Below are positions 48,303-55,886 of a DNA stretch of 56,935 nucleotides, piece after piece; position 1 is the first letter of the stretch, and each line of letters opens with the position of its first letter. Made by a program: the position numbers and the translations under genes. The notes below the pieces were generated by a model. The model ran no database searches. It was not told where the DNA came from and worked only from the letters and a program-made list of their open reading frames with translations. Source of the DNA: Comamonadaceae bacterium (GTDB lineage: Bacteria > Pseudomonadota > Gammaproteobacteria > Burkholderiales > Burkholderiaceae_C); assembly GCA_947478725.1 (NCBI GenBank), contig CANJWZ010000027.1:1-56935 (forward strand). Reading direction: 5' to 3'.

Positions 48303-48650
48303 TCAAACCGTAATGCGTTTCGGCGTTGCCGGACTTGGACGACCCGTTAAATTTTTGGCGGGCCGAGGCCTGCGAACCAGCCTAACCTCCAGCTTGCACC
48401 CCAACGCATCCGCGTACTTGGTCAACGTTGCCAGCGACGGTGAATGCTTGCCGCTGCCCGACTCCATGCGCGCTACAGCAGACTGCGTGGTGCCAATCTT
48501 TTCTGCCACCTGCGCCTGGGTTAAACCTTGCGCAGTACGTGCCTTCAAAAACTCGTCCAAAAGGGAAAATTCATCGGCCAGTTTTTCGTATTCCGCCTTT
48601 ACCTTAGCATTAGCCATTGCCTTGGTGCGAAGTTGTTTATGTGTCAGCAT
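48303..48650 (-). CDS. XRE-family antitoxin-like regulator (HigA type), first of a tandem pair
   Basis: 115 residues. HTH region GLTQAQVAEKIGTTQSAVAR, MESGSGKHSPSLATLTKYAD, with a basic tail rich in Arg, Pro and Lys. The start ATG at 48650 lies inside a truncated RelE-like toxin frame; an internal ATG at 48617 is possible. The following gene is its paralogue. Confidence 0.82.
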   Translation of the reverse strand: MLTHKQLRTKAMANAKVKAEYEKLADEFSLLDEFLKARTAQGLTQAQVAEKIGTTQSAVARMESGSGKHSPSLATLTKYADALGCKLEVRLVRRPRPAKNLTGRPSPATPKRITV

Positions 48651-48765
48651 TTTTCTGCTCAACCATGCGATCGGTGCAATGAAAGTATCTTGCCAAAGTT
48701 CCTGGCGGCAACGTCAGAGCATCAACCTGCAACTTCTCATCGTGATGTTTAATCTCGCATTTCAT
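48637..48765 (-). pseudogene. Truncated RelE/HigB-type toxin (42 residues left)
   Basis: ATG at 48765 opens MKCEIKHHDEKLQVDALTLP followed by PGTLARYFHCTDRMVE, which resembles the N-terminal third of phage-derived RelE/ParE toxins (LPPGLRARFxRLTERM...). The frame then stops after QKNADT, inside the start region of the antitoxin (14-base overlap). The catalytic C-terminal two thirds are missing. Confidence 0.55.
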
Positions 48766-48894
48766 ACAAGAAATATAGTACTTTTGCGATAATCAAGCGA
48801 TGCTAGATCGATGCAGTTTTGGGACGAATCGGAATCTGACCCCGATTAATGCGTCATTCGACCAAGCTGCGGACTGTTCCCCAATTAACGTTTA

Positions 48895-49866
48895 TCAATC
48901 CGATTTTGCGCCGGAGATTCTGACGGCGGCAGCAAATTTTTCAAGATTGCGTTGGATCGCTTCAGCGTAAGCCGCCGGAGTGCTGCCGACCGGCTCTAGA
49001 CTGGCGCCGGCCAGACGCCGCAGCGTCTCGGGATGTTTGGTCGCCTTTGCAATTTCCGCTGACAGCCGGGAGACGATAGCAGTCGGTGTGCCCGCCGGCG
49101 CCACGATGCCCATCTGGGAGGTGAAGTCGTAGCCGGGCACAAACTCGGCGGCTGCGGGGACGTTGGGCGCGCTGGCAGCCCGGATTTCTGCGAAGGCGAC
49201 TAGGTATTTCGCTTTGCCCGCAGCCACATGCTGATCGACCGACTGGCCCGCGGCAACCAGCAGGGTCAGACCTCCACCCAGAAAGGCCGGCACCGACTGC
49301 CCGGCGCCCTTGAAAGGCACATGAACGATATCCAGGCCAAGCGCCACCCGGAACACCTCCATGCCGATGTGATGGATGCTGCCGATGCCTGAGGAGGCGT
49401 AGTTGAGTTGCCCCGGACGCGCCTTGGCGGCAGCGATCAGTTCGGCGACGCTGTTGATATTGGCTGAAGGGTGCGCCAGGAGAAACACCGGCGCGCGCGC
49501 GATAAGGCTCACGGGCGCAAAGTCTTTAATCGGATCGTAGGGCAGCTTGGAAAACAGGAAGGGGTTGAGTGAAACCTGGGTCGACTCGGCGAGCATCAGG
49601 GTGTAGCCGTCGGGCAGCGCTTGGGCCACCGCGACCGAAGCGCCAATGCCGCCGGCGCCGGGACGGTTCTCAATCACGAACTGCTGGCCCATGGTTTCAG
49701 ATAGTCTCTGAGCGATGATTCGCGCCACGCTGTCGGGGGCGCCGCCCGCAGCATACGGCACCAATATCTTGACTGCCCGATTGGGATAGTCCTGGGCTAG
49801 CGCCGATGCAAAAGGGAACACAGCAAGAGCGGCAAAGAAAACACTGCGTAATGCGGACCTGATCAT
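48895..49866 (-). CDS. Bug-family (TctC) periplasmic solute-binding protein
   Basis: 323 residues: signal peptide ending ASALA-QDYPNRAVKILVPY, then the Bug signatures PYAAGGAPDSVARIIAQRL, VIENRPGAGGIGASVAVAQA and LPDGYTLMLAES. Such receptors bind carboxylates, often aromatic acids, for tripartite transport. It is last in the dioxygenase operon and overlaps the truncated VOC gene by 4 bases, suggesting that it captures the substrate or a related acid. No TctAB membrane genes are adjacent. Confidence 0.93.
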   Translation of the reverse strand: MIRSALRSVFFAALAVFPFASALAQDYPNRAVKILVPYAAGGAPDSVARIIAQRLSETMGQQFVIENRPGAGGIGASVAVAQALPDGYTLMLAESTQVSLNPFLFSKLPYDPIKDFAPVSLIARAPVFLLAHPSANINSVAELIAAAKARPGQLNYASSGIGSIHHIGMEVFRVALGLDIVHVPFKGAGQSVPAFLGGGLTLLVAAGQSVDQHVAAGKAKYLVAFAEIRAASAPNVPAAAEFVPGYDFTSQMGIVAPAGTPTAIVSRLSAEIAKATKHPETLRRLAGASLEPVGSTPAAYAEAIQRNLEKFAAAVRISGAKSD

Positions 49867-50006
49867 GAGACCCCCTCAAGATGGTGGATATTGCTTCTTA
49901 ACGGAGTCTTGAGCACGAAAAAGGCCTGCAACCGGTCCAGGTCCCTGACGTTGAGCGCGATATGGCCCAGCTTCTTGTTACTCACGACCGGCGGTTGCGT
50001 GCTCAT
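49863..50006 (-). pseudogene. Truncated VOC (glyoxalase/extradiol dioxygenase fold) protein
   Basis: 47-codon frame: MSTQPPVVSNKKLGHIALNV, RDLDRLQAFF is a clear VOC-domain opening, but the remainder (LKTPLRSNIHHLEGVS) is not VOC-like and a TGA overlaps the Bug receptor ATG. It overlaps the dioxygenase beta stop by 4 bases too. Best read as a gene with an internal deletion that retained coupling of the operon. Confidence 0.65.
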
Positions 50007-50494
50007 ATTAGGAAGGTCAGGTTGGGCATCGGGCCATCGTTGTTCAGCAACATGACCTTCTTCTGCCGGATCCTGAACCCGTCGTCCGTCAGTCTCAGCG
50101 TATGCAGATTACGCCCGAACCAGTGCGTTTCGTGATTGGAGCGCCACTCCCCGAGCGAGAACACTGAGGACACGACGACCTCCGCGGTCGACTGGCCCTC
50201 GATGACCGCGTTCGACACCACGCGCATCAGCCGCGAGCGGGGTGTCTGGGCGAAGGCTTGCTTGCCCTTGAGGCGCATCAGCCGGTCCTCGAGCTGCCCA
50301 CGGTCGTCGTAGATTAGAGCGACCGAGCGTTTCGGATCGCCCTCGTCGGCATTGCAAGGCACCCAGTAGTTGAGCTCGCTGTCCCAGAGTTCGAGCCAGC
50401 GGTCATAGTCATGCGCATCCATGTGCTTCGCTTCAAGGAAGATGAACTGTTCGACAGCTCGCAACATGTCCGGGGTGTTCATACGCGCATTCAT
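50003..50494 (-). CDS. Aromatic-ring-hydroxylating dioxygenase, small (beta) subunit
   Basis: 163 residues of the ring_hydroxyl_B (NTF2-like) family: VEQFIFLEAKHMDAHDYDRW, LELWDSELNYWVPCN, FGRNLHTLR and LLNNDGPMPNLTFLI. Structural subunit of the alpha3beta3 enzyme. It lies 37 bases after the alpha gene. A second ATG (MNTPDML) four codons in is an alternative start. Confidence 0.92.
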   Translation of the reverse strand: MNARMNTPDMLRAVEQFIFLEAKHMDAHDYDRWLELWDSELNYWVPCNADEGDPKRSVALIYDDRGQLEDRLMRLKGKQAFAQTPRSRLMRVVSNAVIEGQSTAEVVVSSVFSLGEWRSNHETHWFGRNLHTLRLTDDGFRIRQKKVMLLNNDGPMPNLTFLI

Positions 50495-50531
50495 TTCTCT
50501 GTCCTGTATCGAAAATTGGCTGGCGGGCTGC

Positions 50532-51839
50532 TCAGGCTTGCGCCATCAGCGCTTTCCAGGCTTCAAGCTGCCCGCGCTGCGTCAGCTCGTAGGTGATGCC
50601 GCCAGAAATCGAACCCTTGGGATCGCGTTCCTCTAGGCCCATGCCACGGCGCAGATCGATCCAGGGCGTGTACGAGGCCTTCATACCGTTCTGGGCGCGC
50701 TCGAAAATCTCGGCATCGTCGGGGGAGACCGTGCCGGCCGGTCCATAGAAGAACTCGTGCTGGCGCAGGCGCTGCTCGTTGATCTCATCGCTGACCCCGA
50801 CCAACCGGGTCGGATAGAAATCGACCTGGGTGAGGCCGGGCTCGATCGGCTGAATGACCCGGATGTGATTGCCTATCAACTGCACGTTGGGGAACAGCCC
50901 GAGATGCGGGTCGCCAGCGGATGCAATCAGGGCCTCGGCGCGGTCGGGCTCGTAGGCGCTCCGCATTGCGGCTATGTAGTCCTCCCCGCCAGGCATTTTT
51001 TTTAGATCACCTAGTCGTTTGTCCAGTCCGCTTAGGCGCTGCTGCATGTTATCGAGCATCACATGGCCGTTCAAAAAGGCGCGGGTGCGCACCGCCTTGT
51101 CGCTGTCCGAGTAGGTGTCGCGAAAAGATTTGTTGGCCCGCTTGGCGAGAATCTGCCACACCGAAGCGTGCAGAATATTGGGATGGTAGCCGTCCATGCC
51201 GACCATCTTCCAGTTGCCACGGAAGGTCGTGCGGTGCACGCCCTGATCCACCGTGATCTTTCCGTCGGGCGAGGCGTCGATGGCGACGTCTATCATCACC
51301 GTGGCCGGTCCGAGATGCTCGAGTAGAGACGGTCCGGCGGGTGACAAGCTAGCAAATACCAATCCCCGGTAGTTGTCCACCCGAGCCGCGGGCGTCAGGC
51401 TGTGATCCTCGTAGCTGAACTCCCTATCGCCATAGGCTTCCGGCGTTTCCACATGCGCCAGTCGCCCGGTCGTCTCGTACACCCAGCCGTGGAACCAGCA
51501 GCGGAAATGGCTGGTGTTGCCACGGGAATGCTCGCAGACGACGGCGCCGCGGTGGCGGCAGCGGTTCATCAGCACCCGAACCACGTTGTCCGAGCCACGT
51601 ACCATGATCACCGGCTGCCGCCCCATCATCCGCGTCCGGTAATCGCCTTGCTGTCCCACTTCGCTCTCGTGTCCGATATACAGCCAGGTCCGGTGGAAAA
51701 TCCGCGCCATCTCGAGGTCGAATATCGCCTGCGATGTGTACGCGTCGCTGTGTATCCTGCCGTCGCGGAACAGTTCACCCGGATTCATCCACGCGGCATC
51801 GGCGGTCGCATCTGTCAGGTGCATGTCACGTTGATTCAT
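50532..51839 (-). CDS. Aromatic-ring-hydroxylating dioxygenase, large (alpha) Rieske subunit
   Basis: 435 residues. Rieske 2Fe-2S ligands CRH and CWFH (NRCRHRGAVVCEHSRGN ... RCWFHGW). The mononuclear iron site reads NWKMVGMDGYHPNILH: Asp and both His are there, but it is about three residues shorter than the NWKLQxENGxDGYH of benzoate-type enzymes and lacks the EN pair. A C-terminal PDDAEIFERAQ provides the third carboxylate. Substrate unknown, probably an aromatic acid given the Bug gene. No reductase or ferredoxin gene is adjacent. Codon choice looks less biased than in neighbouring housekeeping genes. Confidence 0.92.
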   Translation of the reverse strand: MNQRDMHLTDATADAAWMNPGELFRDGRIHSDAYTSQAIFDLEMARIFHRTWLYIGHESEVGQQGDYRTRMMGRQPVIMVRGSDNVVRVLMNRCRHRGAVVCEHSRGNTSHFRCWFHGWVYETTGRLAHVETPEAYGDREFSYEDHSLTPAARVDNYRGLVFASLSPAGPSLLEHLGPATVMIDVAIDASPDGKITVDQGVHRTTFRGNWKMVGMDGYHPNILHASVWQILAKRANKSFRDTYSDSDKAVRTRAFLNGHVMLDNMQQRLSGLDKRLGDLKKMPGGEDYIAAMRSAYEPDRAEALIASAGDPHLGLFPNVQLIGNHIRVIQPIEPGLTQVDFYPTRLVGVSDEINEQRLRQHEFFYGPAGTVSPDDAEIFERAQNGMKASYTPWIDLRRGMGLEERDPKGSISGGITYELTQRGQLEAWKALMAQA

Positions 51840-52631
51840 GATGCTGACTCCTCCTAAAAGTTTATAGGTAACCGCTTCACAACCTGCTTTGCCAGGTATT
51901 TAAGAAGACTTTTACTTGAGTGAGAGGCTCCGTCTGAATACTGCGCTGACAGACTCACCTCTTACGAGTAGAGAATTCTCTAAAAAAATTTAATGCATTT
52001 GTTTGTTATTTTTTATATTAATAAAATTAATTAAAATTAAATTTATGTTTACCCTTATTTTCAAATTAATCGGATCGCCTCCCACACGAATCTTCATGAG
52101 CCGACGGTATTGATGTTCTGCCACTGCATATAAGAGCCATCTCTACTGTTGGCTAACGTCATTTTTGACGCATGGCGCTGCAACATAACACGGCAAGCTC
52201 ACCTATAAAAACCAGCATTTGACCAAACCCTTGTTTGATAGTTTGCTTCGATAAAGATAGCGCGAAAAGCAACAAGAAACAACTTGTTTCAAGTTGTATG
52301 TGATTCTGAATGAAAAATCACCGCCCGACCAGCTTTTTGATGCGCAAATTGCTAGGGGAAACGATGACTAAGCGCCGTAGTAAGCAGGCGCGTCTTTTAC
52401 GCTGCTCTTGATTTGATAGCTGTTTACCCATGTATTTATTGGGGTAGAGGCCGATTTGACCTCTGAAGCAGCCTAACACGACCTAAAAGGGTCTTGGCAC
52501 GTGGCCGCTGTCATGGCAATCACCTCACCCGGCAGGCGCGGGGCGGTTTGGGTTTTGCGCCAGGGTTTGCCGTTGTTGAGGAAGAACTGGTGCCGCCCCC
52601 AGCTAACACTCAATTAACGCCCAAACACTAA
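51840..52631. other. Gene-free, partly AT-rich region between dioxygenase operon and LysR gene
   Basis: No convincing gene in about 790 bases. Visible structures are a 14-bp palindrome TAGAGAATTCTCTA (51969-51982), a very AT-rich stretch (51984-52060), an 8-bp inverted repeat ACAACTTG-TTT-CAAGTTGT (52279-52297), and a family-2 repeat (52410-52461). A 15-codon ORF with an AGGGGA site begins at about 52364 but matches nothing. The promoter of the minus-strand dioxygenase operon must lie in the left part. Confidence 0.6.
52410..52461 (+). repeat. Family-2 repeat in the region before the LysR gene
   Basis: GATTTGATAGCTGTTTACCC, ATGTATTTATTGGGGTAGAG, GCCGATTTGACC; close match to the copy at 34483, but here not next to a stop codon. 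Confidence 0.6.
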
Positions 52632-53528
52632 CTATTCATGCAAATGCGCATGCAGAAACTGGCGGAAATAGGCCATGGCCGGTGCCTCGGTTCGCCCGGC
52701 AAGCGTCACATAAGCAAAGCGTGCCGTGGCCTGTAAGCGGGGTTTGATGTGCAGCTCTACCATGCTGCCGTCCTTGAGCCGGTCACGTGCCGCTGCAATC
52801 GCCCCCAGATAGATCGCGTCAGTCTGTGCCACAGTGGCAAGCTGGGCGTTGATGTCGTCGCAGCGCAGGGTCACCATTTCAGCGGGGTTAGCCTGCAGGC
52901 CATATTGGTCCACAAGCGCCCGCGCCACCTCATCCGACAGCGGCGTGCACGCCACTGGAAAGCGCAACACGTCTGACAGGCTGACCGACCGCTTGCGGGC
53001 CAGGGGATGCTTGTCACGGGTCACAAAGCCCGCCTGGAGCTCGACCAGCGATTCGATGTTGAGGTCAGCGCCCGGTATCACGCGGCGCATGTCCACCACC
53101 ATGGCGTCGAGCTGGCGGCTGCGCAGCTGCTGGATCTGCAGCTCCACCGGCCCTTGGGTGACGGCCACCCGCATGCCTGGCTGGGAGGCGGCTGCGCACA
53201 TCAGGGGCACCATCAACAGGGCAGCGGGGCCAGAACCGAGGCCCACGCTGATAGCGCCGCGGCCGCCATCTTTGAGCAGCTTGGCGCTGTGGCGCAGCTC
53301 AGACGCGTCCCGAACAATATGCCGCGCCCGGGCCACCACGTCCACGCCCAAAGGCGTGAGCTCATTGCGCTTGCCAATGCGGTCCAGCACCTTGCCGCCC
53401 AAGTCGTCCTCGAGGCTTTGAATGCTGCGGCTCAGAGCCGATTGGGTGATGAACAGTTTCTCGGCAGCACGACTGAACGAACCGGTGTCGGCCAGGGCCA
53501 GCAGGTGTTCCAGGTGCTTGATGTTCAC
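52632..53528 (-). CDS. LysR family transcriptional regulator
   Basis: 298 residues: N-terminal winged HTH (MNIKHLEHLLALADTGSFSR, AAEKLFITQSALSRSIQSLE) and a LysR substrate-binding domain. Divergent from the Bug receptor gene with about 150 bases between, so it likely controls the receptor-amidohydrolase-dehydrogenase set in response to a substrate-derived ligand. Confidence 0.93.
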   Translation of the reverse strand: MNIKHLEHLLALADTGSFSRAAEKLFITQSALSRSIQSLEDDLGGKVLDRIGKRNELTPLGVDVVARARHIVRDASELRHSAKLLKDGGRGAISVGLGSGPAALLMVPLMCAAASQPGMRVAVTQGPVELQIQQLRSRQLDAMVVDMRRVIPGADLNIESLVELQAGFVTRDKHPLARKRSVSLSDVLRFPVACTPLSDEVARALVDQYGLQANPAEMVTLRCDDINAQLATVAQTDAIYLGAIAAARDRLKDGSMVELHIKPRLQATARFAYVTLAGRTEAPAMAYFRQFLHAHLHE

Positions 53529-53682
53529 AGCCGATGGCGTTCTATGTTCATGAGATAAATGAATGATAACAAGGAAAATAAGTCATTGGACACATTGAAT
53601 TGGGCCGCCTACGATTCGAGTCAGCCCCCCTTAACCGTCCCATTAAACATCCCATTAACAACCCCTTTTTTTGGAGCCCGCC

Positions 53683-54672
53683 ATGCACCCCACCCCCCGC
53701 GCATTGATTCGCCATTGCAGTGCACTGTTTGCAGGCCTTGCGTTGGCCGCAGCCGTTGCCGCGCAGACCTACCCGACCAAACCCGTCAGCATGATCGTGG
53801 CTTTCCCTCCGGGCGGTGGCTCCGATGTGCTGGGCCGCGCCGTTGGCAAAGGCATGGCAGAAGTGTTCGGCCAGCCCCTCATTGTCGAAAACGTGGTGGG
53901 CGTGGGCGGCTCCTTGGGGGTGCTCAAGGCAGCCAATGCCCAGCCTGATGGCTACACCCTGTTGGCGGGCTCGCCTCTGGAGCTGATTTACACGCCGCTG
54001 GGTGTGGCCGCCGCCAAAAACAAACCCGAGGACATGCGCCTGGCTGCGCTGGTGGGCTACACACCGATTGCGATCGCTGTGCGCAAGGACTTGCCCGTCA
54101 ACACGCTGGAGGAGTTTGTCGCGTACGCCAAGAAGGCAGACAAGCCGCTGAGCTTTGGCTCTACGGGCGTAGGCTCCCTCTACCACCTGATGGCTGAAAA
54201 AGCCCTGCAAGCAGCCGGTGCACGCGGCTTGCACGCGCCCTACAACGGCCTGGCGCCCTACCTTAAAGACTTGATGGGCGGTGTGCTTGACTTTGCGGTC
54301 GTCCCCCTGGTTGGCCCGGTGATGGGTGCCATCGAGAGTGGTCAGATCAAAGCGCTGGCCCTGGCCTCTAGCCAACCCCTGGCACGCCTGCCTAAGCTGC
54401 CCCTGGCAAGCGCCACCAAAGGCTTTGAAGACTATCAGTTCAGCATTTGGATTGGCGTTGCAGCCAGTGCCAAAACGCCAGATTCACAAATAGCTGCCGT
54501 GCACAAAGCCACCTATACCGCCCTGGGCAACCCGGAGATTCGCAAAATCATTGAGACCGCAGGCAGCACCGTGGCCGAACCCATGACCCTGACACAGCTT
54601 GACGCCTTCTACAAAAAAGAAGCGGTCACAGCTGCGGCGATTGCAAAGTCCATCAAGCTGCAACCTCAGTAA
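53683..54672 (+). CDS. Bug-family (TctC) periplasmic solute-binding protein
   Basis: 329 residues; signal peptide ending LAAAVAA-QTYPTKPVSMIVA, then FPPGGGSDVLGRAVGKGMAE, VENVVGVGGSLGVLKAANAQ and PDGYTLLAGSPLELIYTP. A GGAG site lies 6-7 bases before the ATG at 53683. Linked to an amidohydrolase gene 4 bases downstream, so the ligand may be an N-acyl amino acid or similar amide (inference). Confidence 0.93.
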   Translation: MHPTPRALIRHCSALFAGLALAAAVAAQTYPTKPVSMIVAFPPGGGSDVLGRAVGKGMAEVFGQPLIVENVVGVGGSLGVLKAANAQPDGYTLLAGSPLELIYTPLGVAAAKNKPEDMRLAALVGYTPIAIAVRKDLPVNTLEEFVAYAKKADKPLSFGSTGVGSLYHLMAEKALQAAGARGLHAPYNGLAPYLKDLMGGVLDFAVVPLVGPVMGAIESGQIKALALASSQPLARLPKLPLASATKGFEDYQFSIWIGVAASAKTPDSQIAAVHKATYTALGNPEIRKIIETAGSTVAEPMTLTQLDAFYKKEAVTAAAIAKSIKLQPQ

Positions 54673-54676
54673 GCCC

Positions 54677-55858
54677 ATGTCAGCCACCTTGTCAGCCCTG
54701 CAATCCCGCGCAAGTGCCTTTACTGCGCTGCGTCGTGACATTCACCAGCACCCCGAGATCGGTTTTGAGGAGTTTCGTACCAGCGACCTGGTGGCAGCGC
54801 GCTTGCAGCACTGGGGCTATCAAGTCACACGCGGCTTGGGTGGCACGGGTGTGGTGGGTCAGCTCAAACGCGGCAGTGGCGCACGCAAGCTGGGCCTGCG
54901 GGCTGACATGGACGCGTTGCCGATTCAGGAAACCACCGGCCTGCCCCACGCCAGCAGCCATGCGGGTTTGATGCATGCCTGCGGCCATGACGGACACACC
55001 GCCATGCTGCTGGCTGCGGCCGAACATCTGGCAACGTCCGCCACATTTGATGGCACGCTGAACCTGATCTTTCAGCCCGCTGAAGAAAGCCTGGGTGGCG
55101 CGCGCAAGATGATGGAAGACGGCCTGTTTGACCGCTTTCCCTGCGACGCGATCTTTGCCATGCACAACCTGCCCGGCTTTCGGCCAGGCCAGTTGCTGCT
55201 GCGCGAAGGCGCAACCATGGCGTCAAGCGAAAACATTCTGGTGCACATTGAAGGTAAAGGCGGCCATGGTGCCATGCCGCACCTGAGCGCTGACCCGGTC
55301 GTTGCGGGTGCGGCGATTGTCATGGCGCTGCAAACCATCGTTTCGCGCAACGTGCCACCCCTGCACATGGCCGTGATCACCGTCGGCTCTTTTCAGTCGG
55401 GTGTGGCCAACAACGTCATCCCCCAAAACGCCACGCTCAAGCTCAGCGTGCGGGCGCTGGATAGGGGTGTGCGAGAGCTGCTGCGCAAGCGCATCGTTGA
55501 GGTGGTTGAGTTGCAGGCACAAAGTTATGGCGTGACCGCGCAAGTCGAGTTTTTGCCCGGTTACCCGGTGCTCGTCAACACCCCGGCAGAGACAGAAATA
55601 GCCCGCGAAGTGGCTACGGCACTGGTGGGCGCAGACAACGTGGTGCGCCAAACCGAGCCGCTTACCGCCAGTGAAGACTTTGCCTACATGCTCGACCAGG
55701 TGCCTGGCAGCTATCTGTTCATCGGCAATGGCGATGCCGACAACGGCGGGCACGGTGCCTGCATGGTGCACAACCCCAATTACGACTTTGAAGACCGCAA
55801 CATCCCTGTGGGCGCTGCGTTCTGGGTGGCACTGACAGAGCGCTTTTTGTCGTCTTGA
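54677..55858 (+). CDS. M20 family amidohydrolase (hippuricase/N-acyl-amino-acid hydrolase type)
   Basis: 393 residues. Metal ligands: the MHACGHDGHTAM motif, PAEESLGGARKMMEDG with the catalytic Glu, and a C-terminal H in GHGACMVHNPNYDF. RADMDALPIQE is the family signature. Cleaves N-acyl or related amides of amino acids in the cytoplasm; the dadA-like gene following by 28 bases suggests that the released amino acid is oxidised. Confidence 0.92.
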   Translation: MSATLSALQSRASAFTALRRDIHQHPEIGFEEFRTSDLVAARLQHWGYQVTRGLGGTGVVGQLKRGSGARKLGLRADMDALPIQETTGLPHASSHAGLMHACGHDGHTAMLLAAAEHLATSATFDGTLNLIFQPAEESLGGARKMMEDGLFDRFPCDAIFAMHNLPGFRPGQLLLREGATMASSENILVHIEGKGGHGAMPHLSADPVVAGAAIVMALQTIVSRNVPPLHMAVITVGSFQSGVANNVIPQNATLKLSVRALDRGVRELLRKRIVEVVELQAQSYGVTAQVEFLPGYPVLVNTPAETEIAREVATALVGADNVVRQTEPLTASEDFAYMLDQVPGSYLFIGNGDADNGGHGACMVHNPNYDFEDRNIPVGAAFWVALTERFLSS

Positions 55859-55886
55859 CACCCTGACTTGTTTGGAGACCTGAACC

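Noticed and set aside
48800..48890. Sequence resembling REP-type repeats (GGAATCTGACCCCGATTAAT)
   Set aside because: Single short piece with no paired copy in the window; too weak to call.
52489..52605. Short minus-strand frame (about 40 codons, HQFFLNNGKPW...) that might be a gene fragment
   Set aside because: No family could be recognised and there is no start or ribosome site; left as intergenic.
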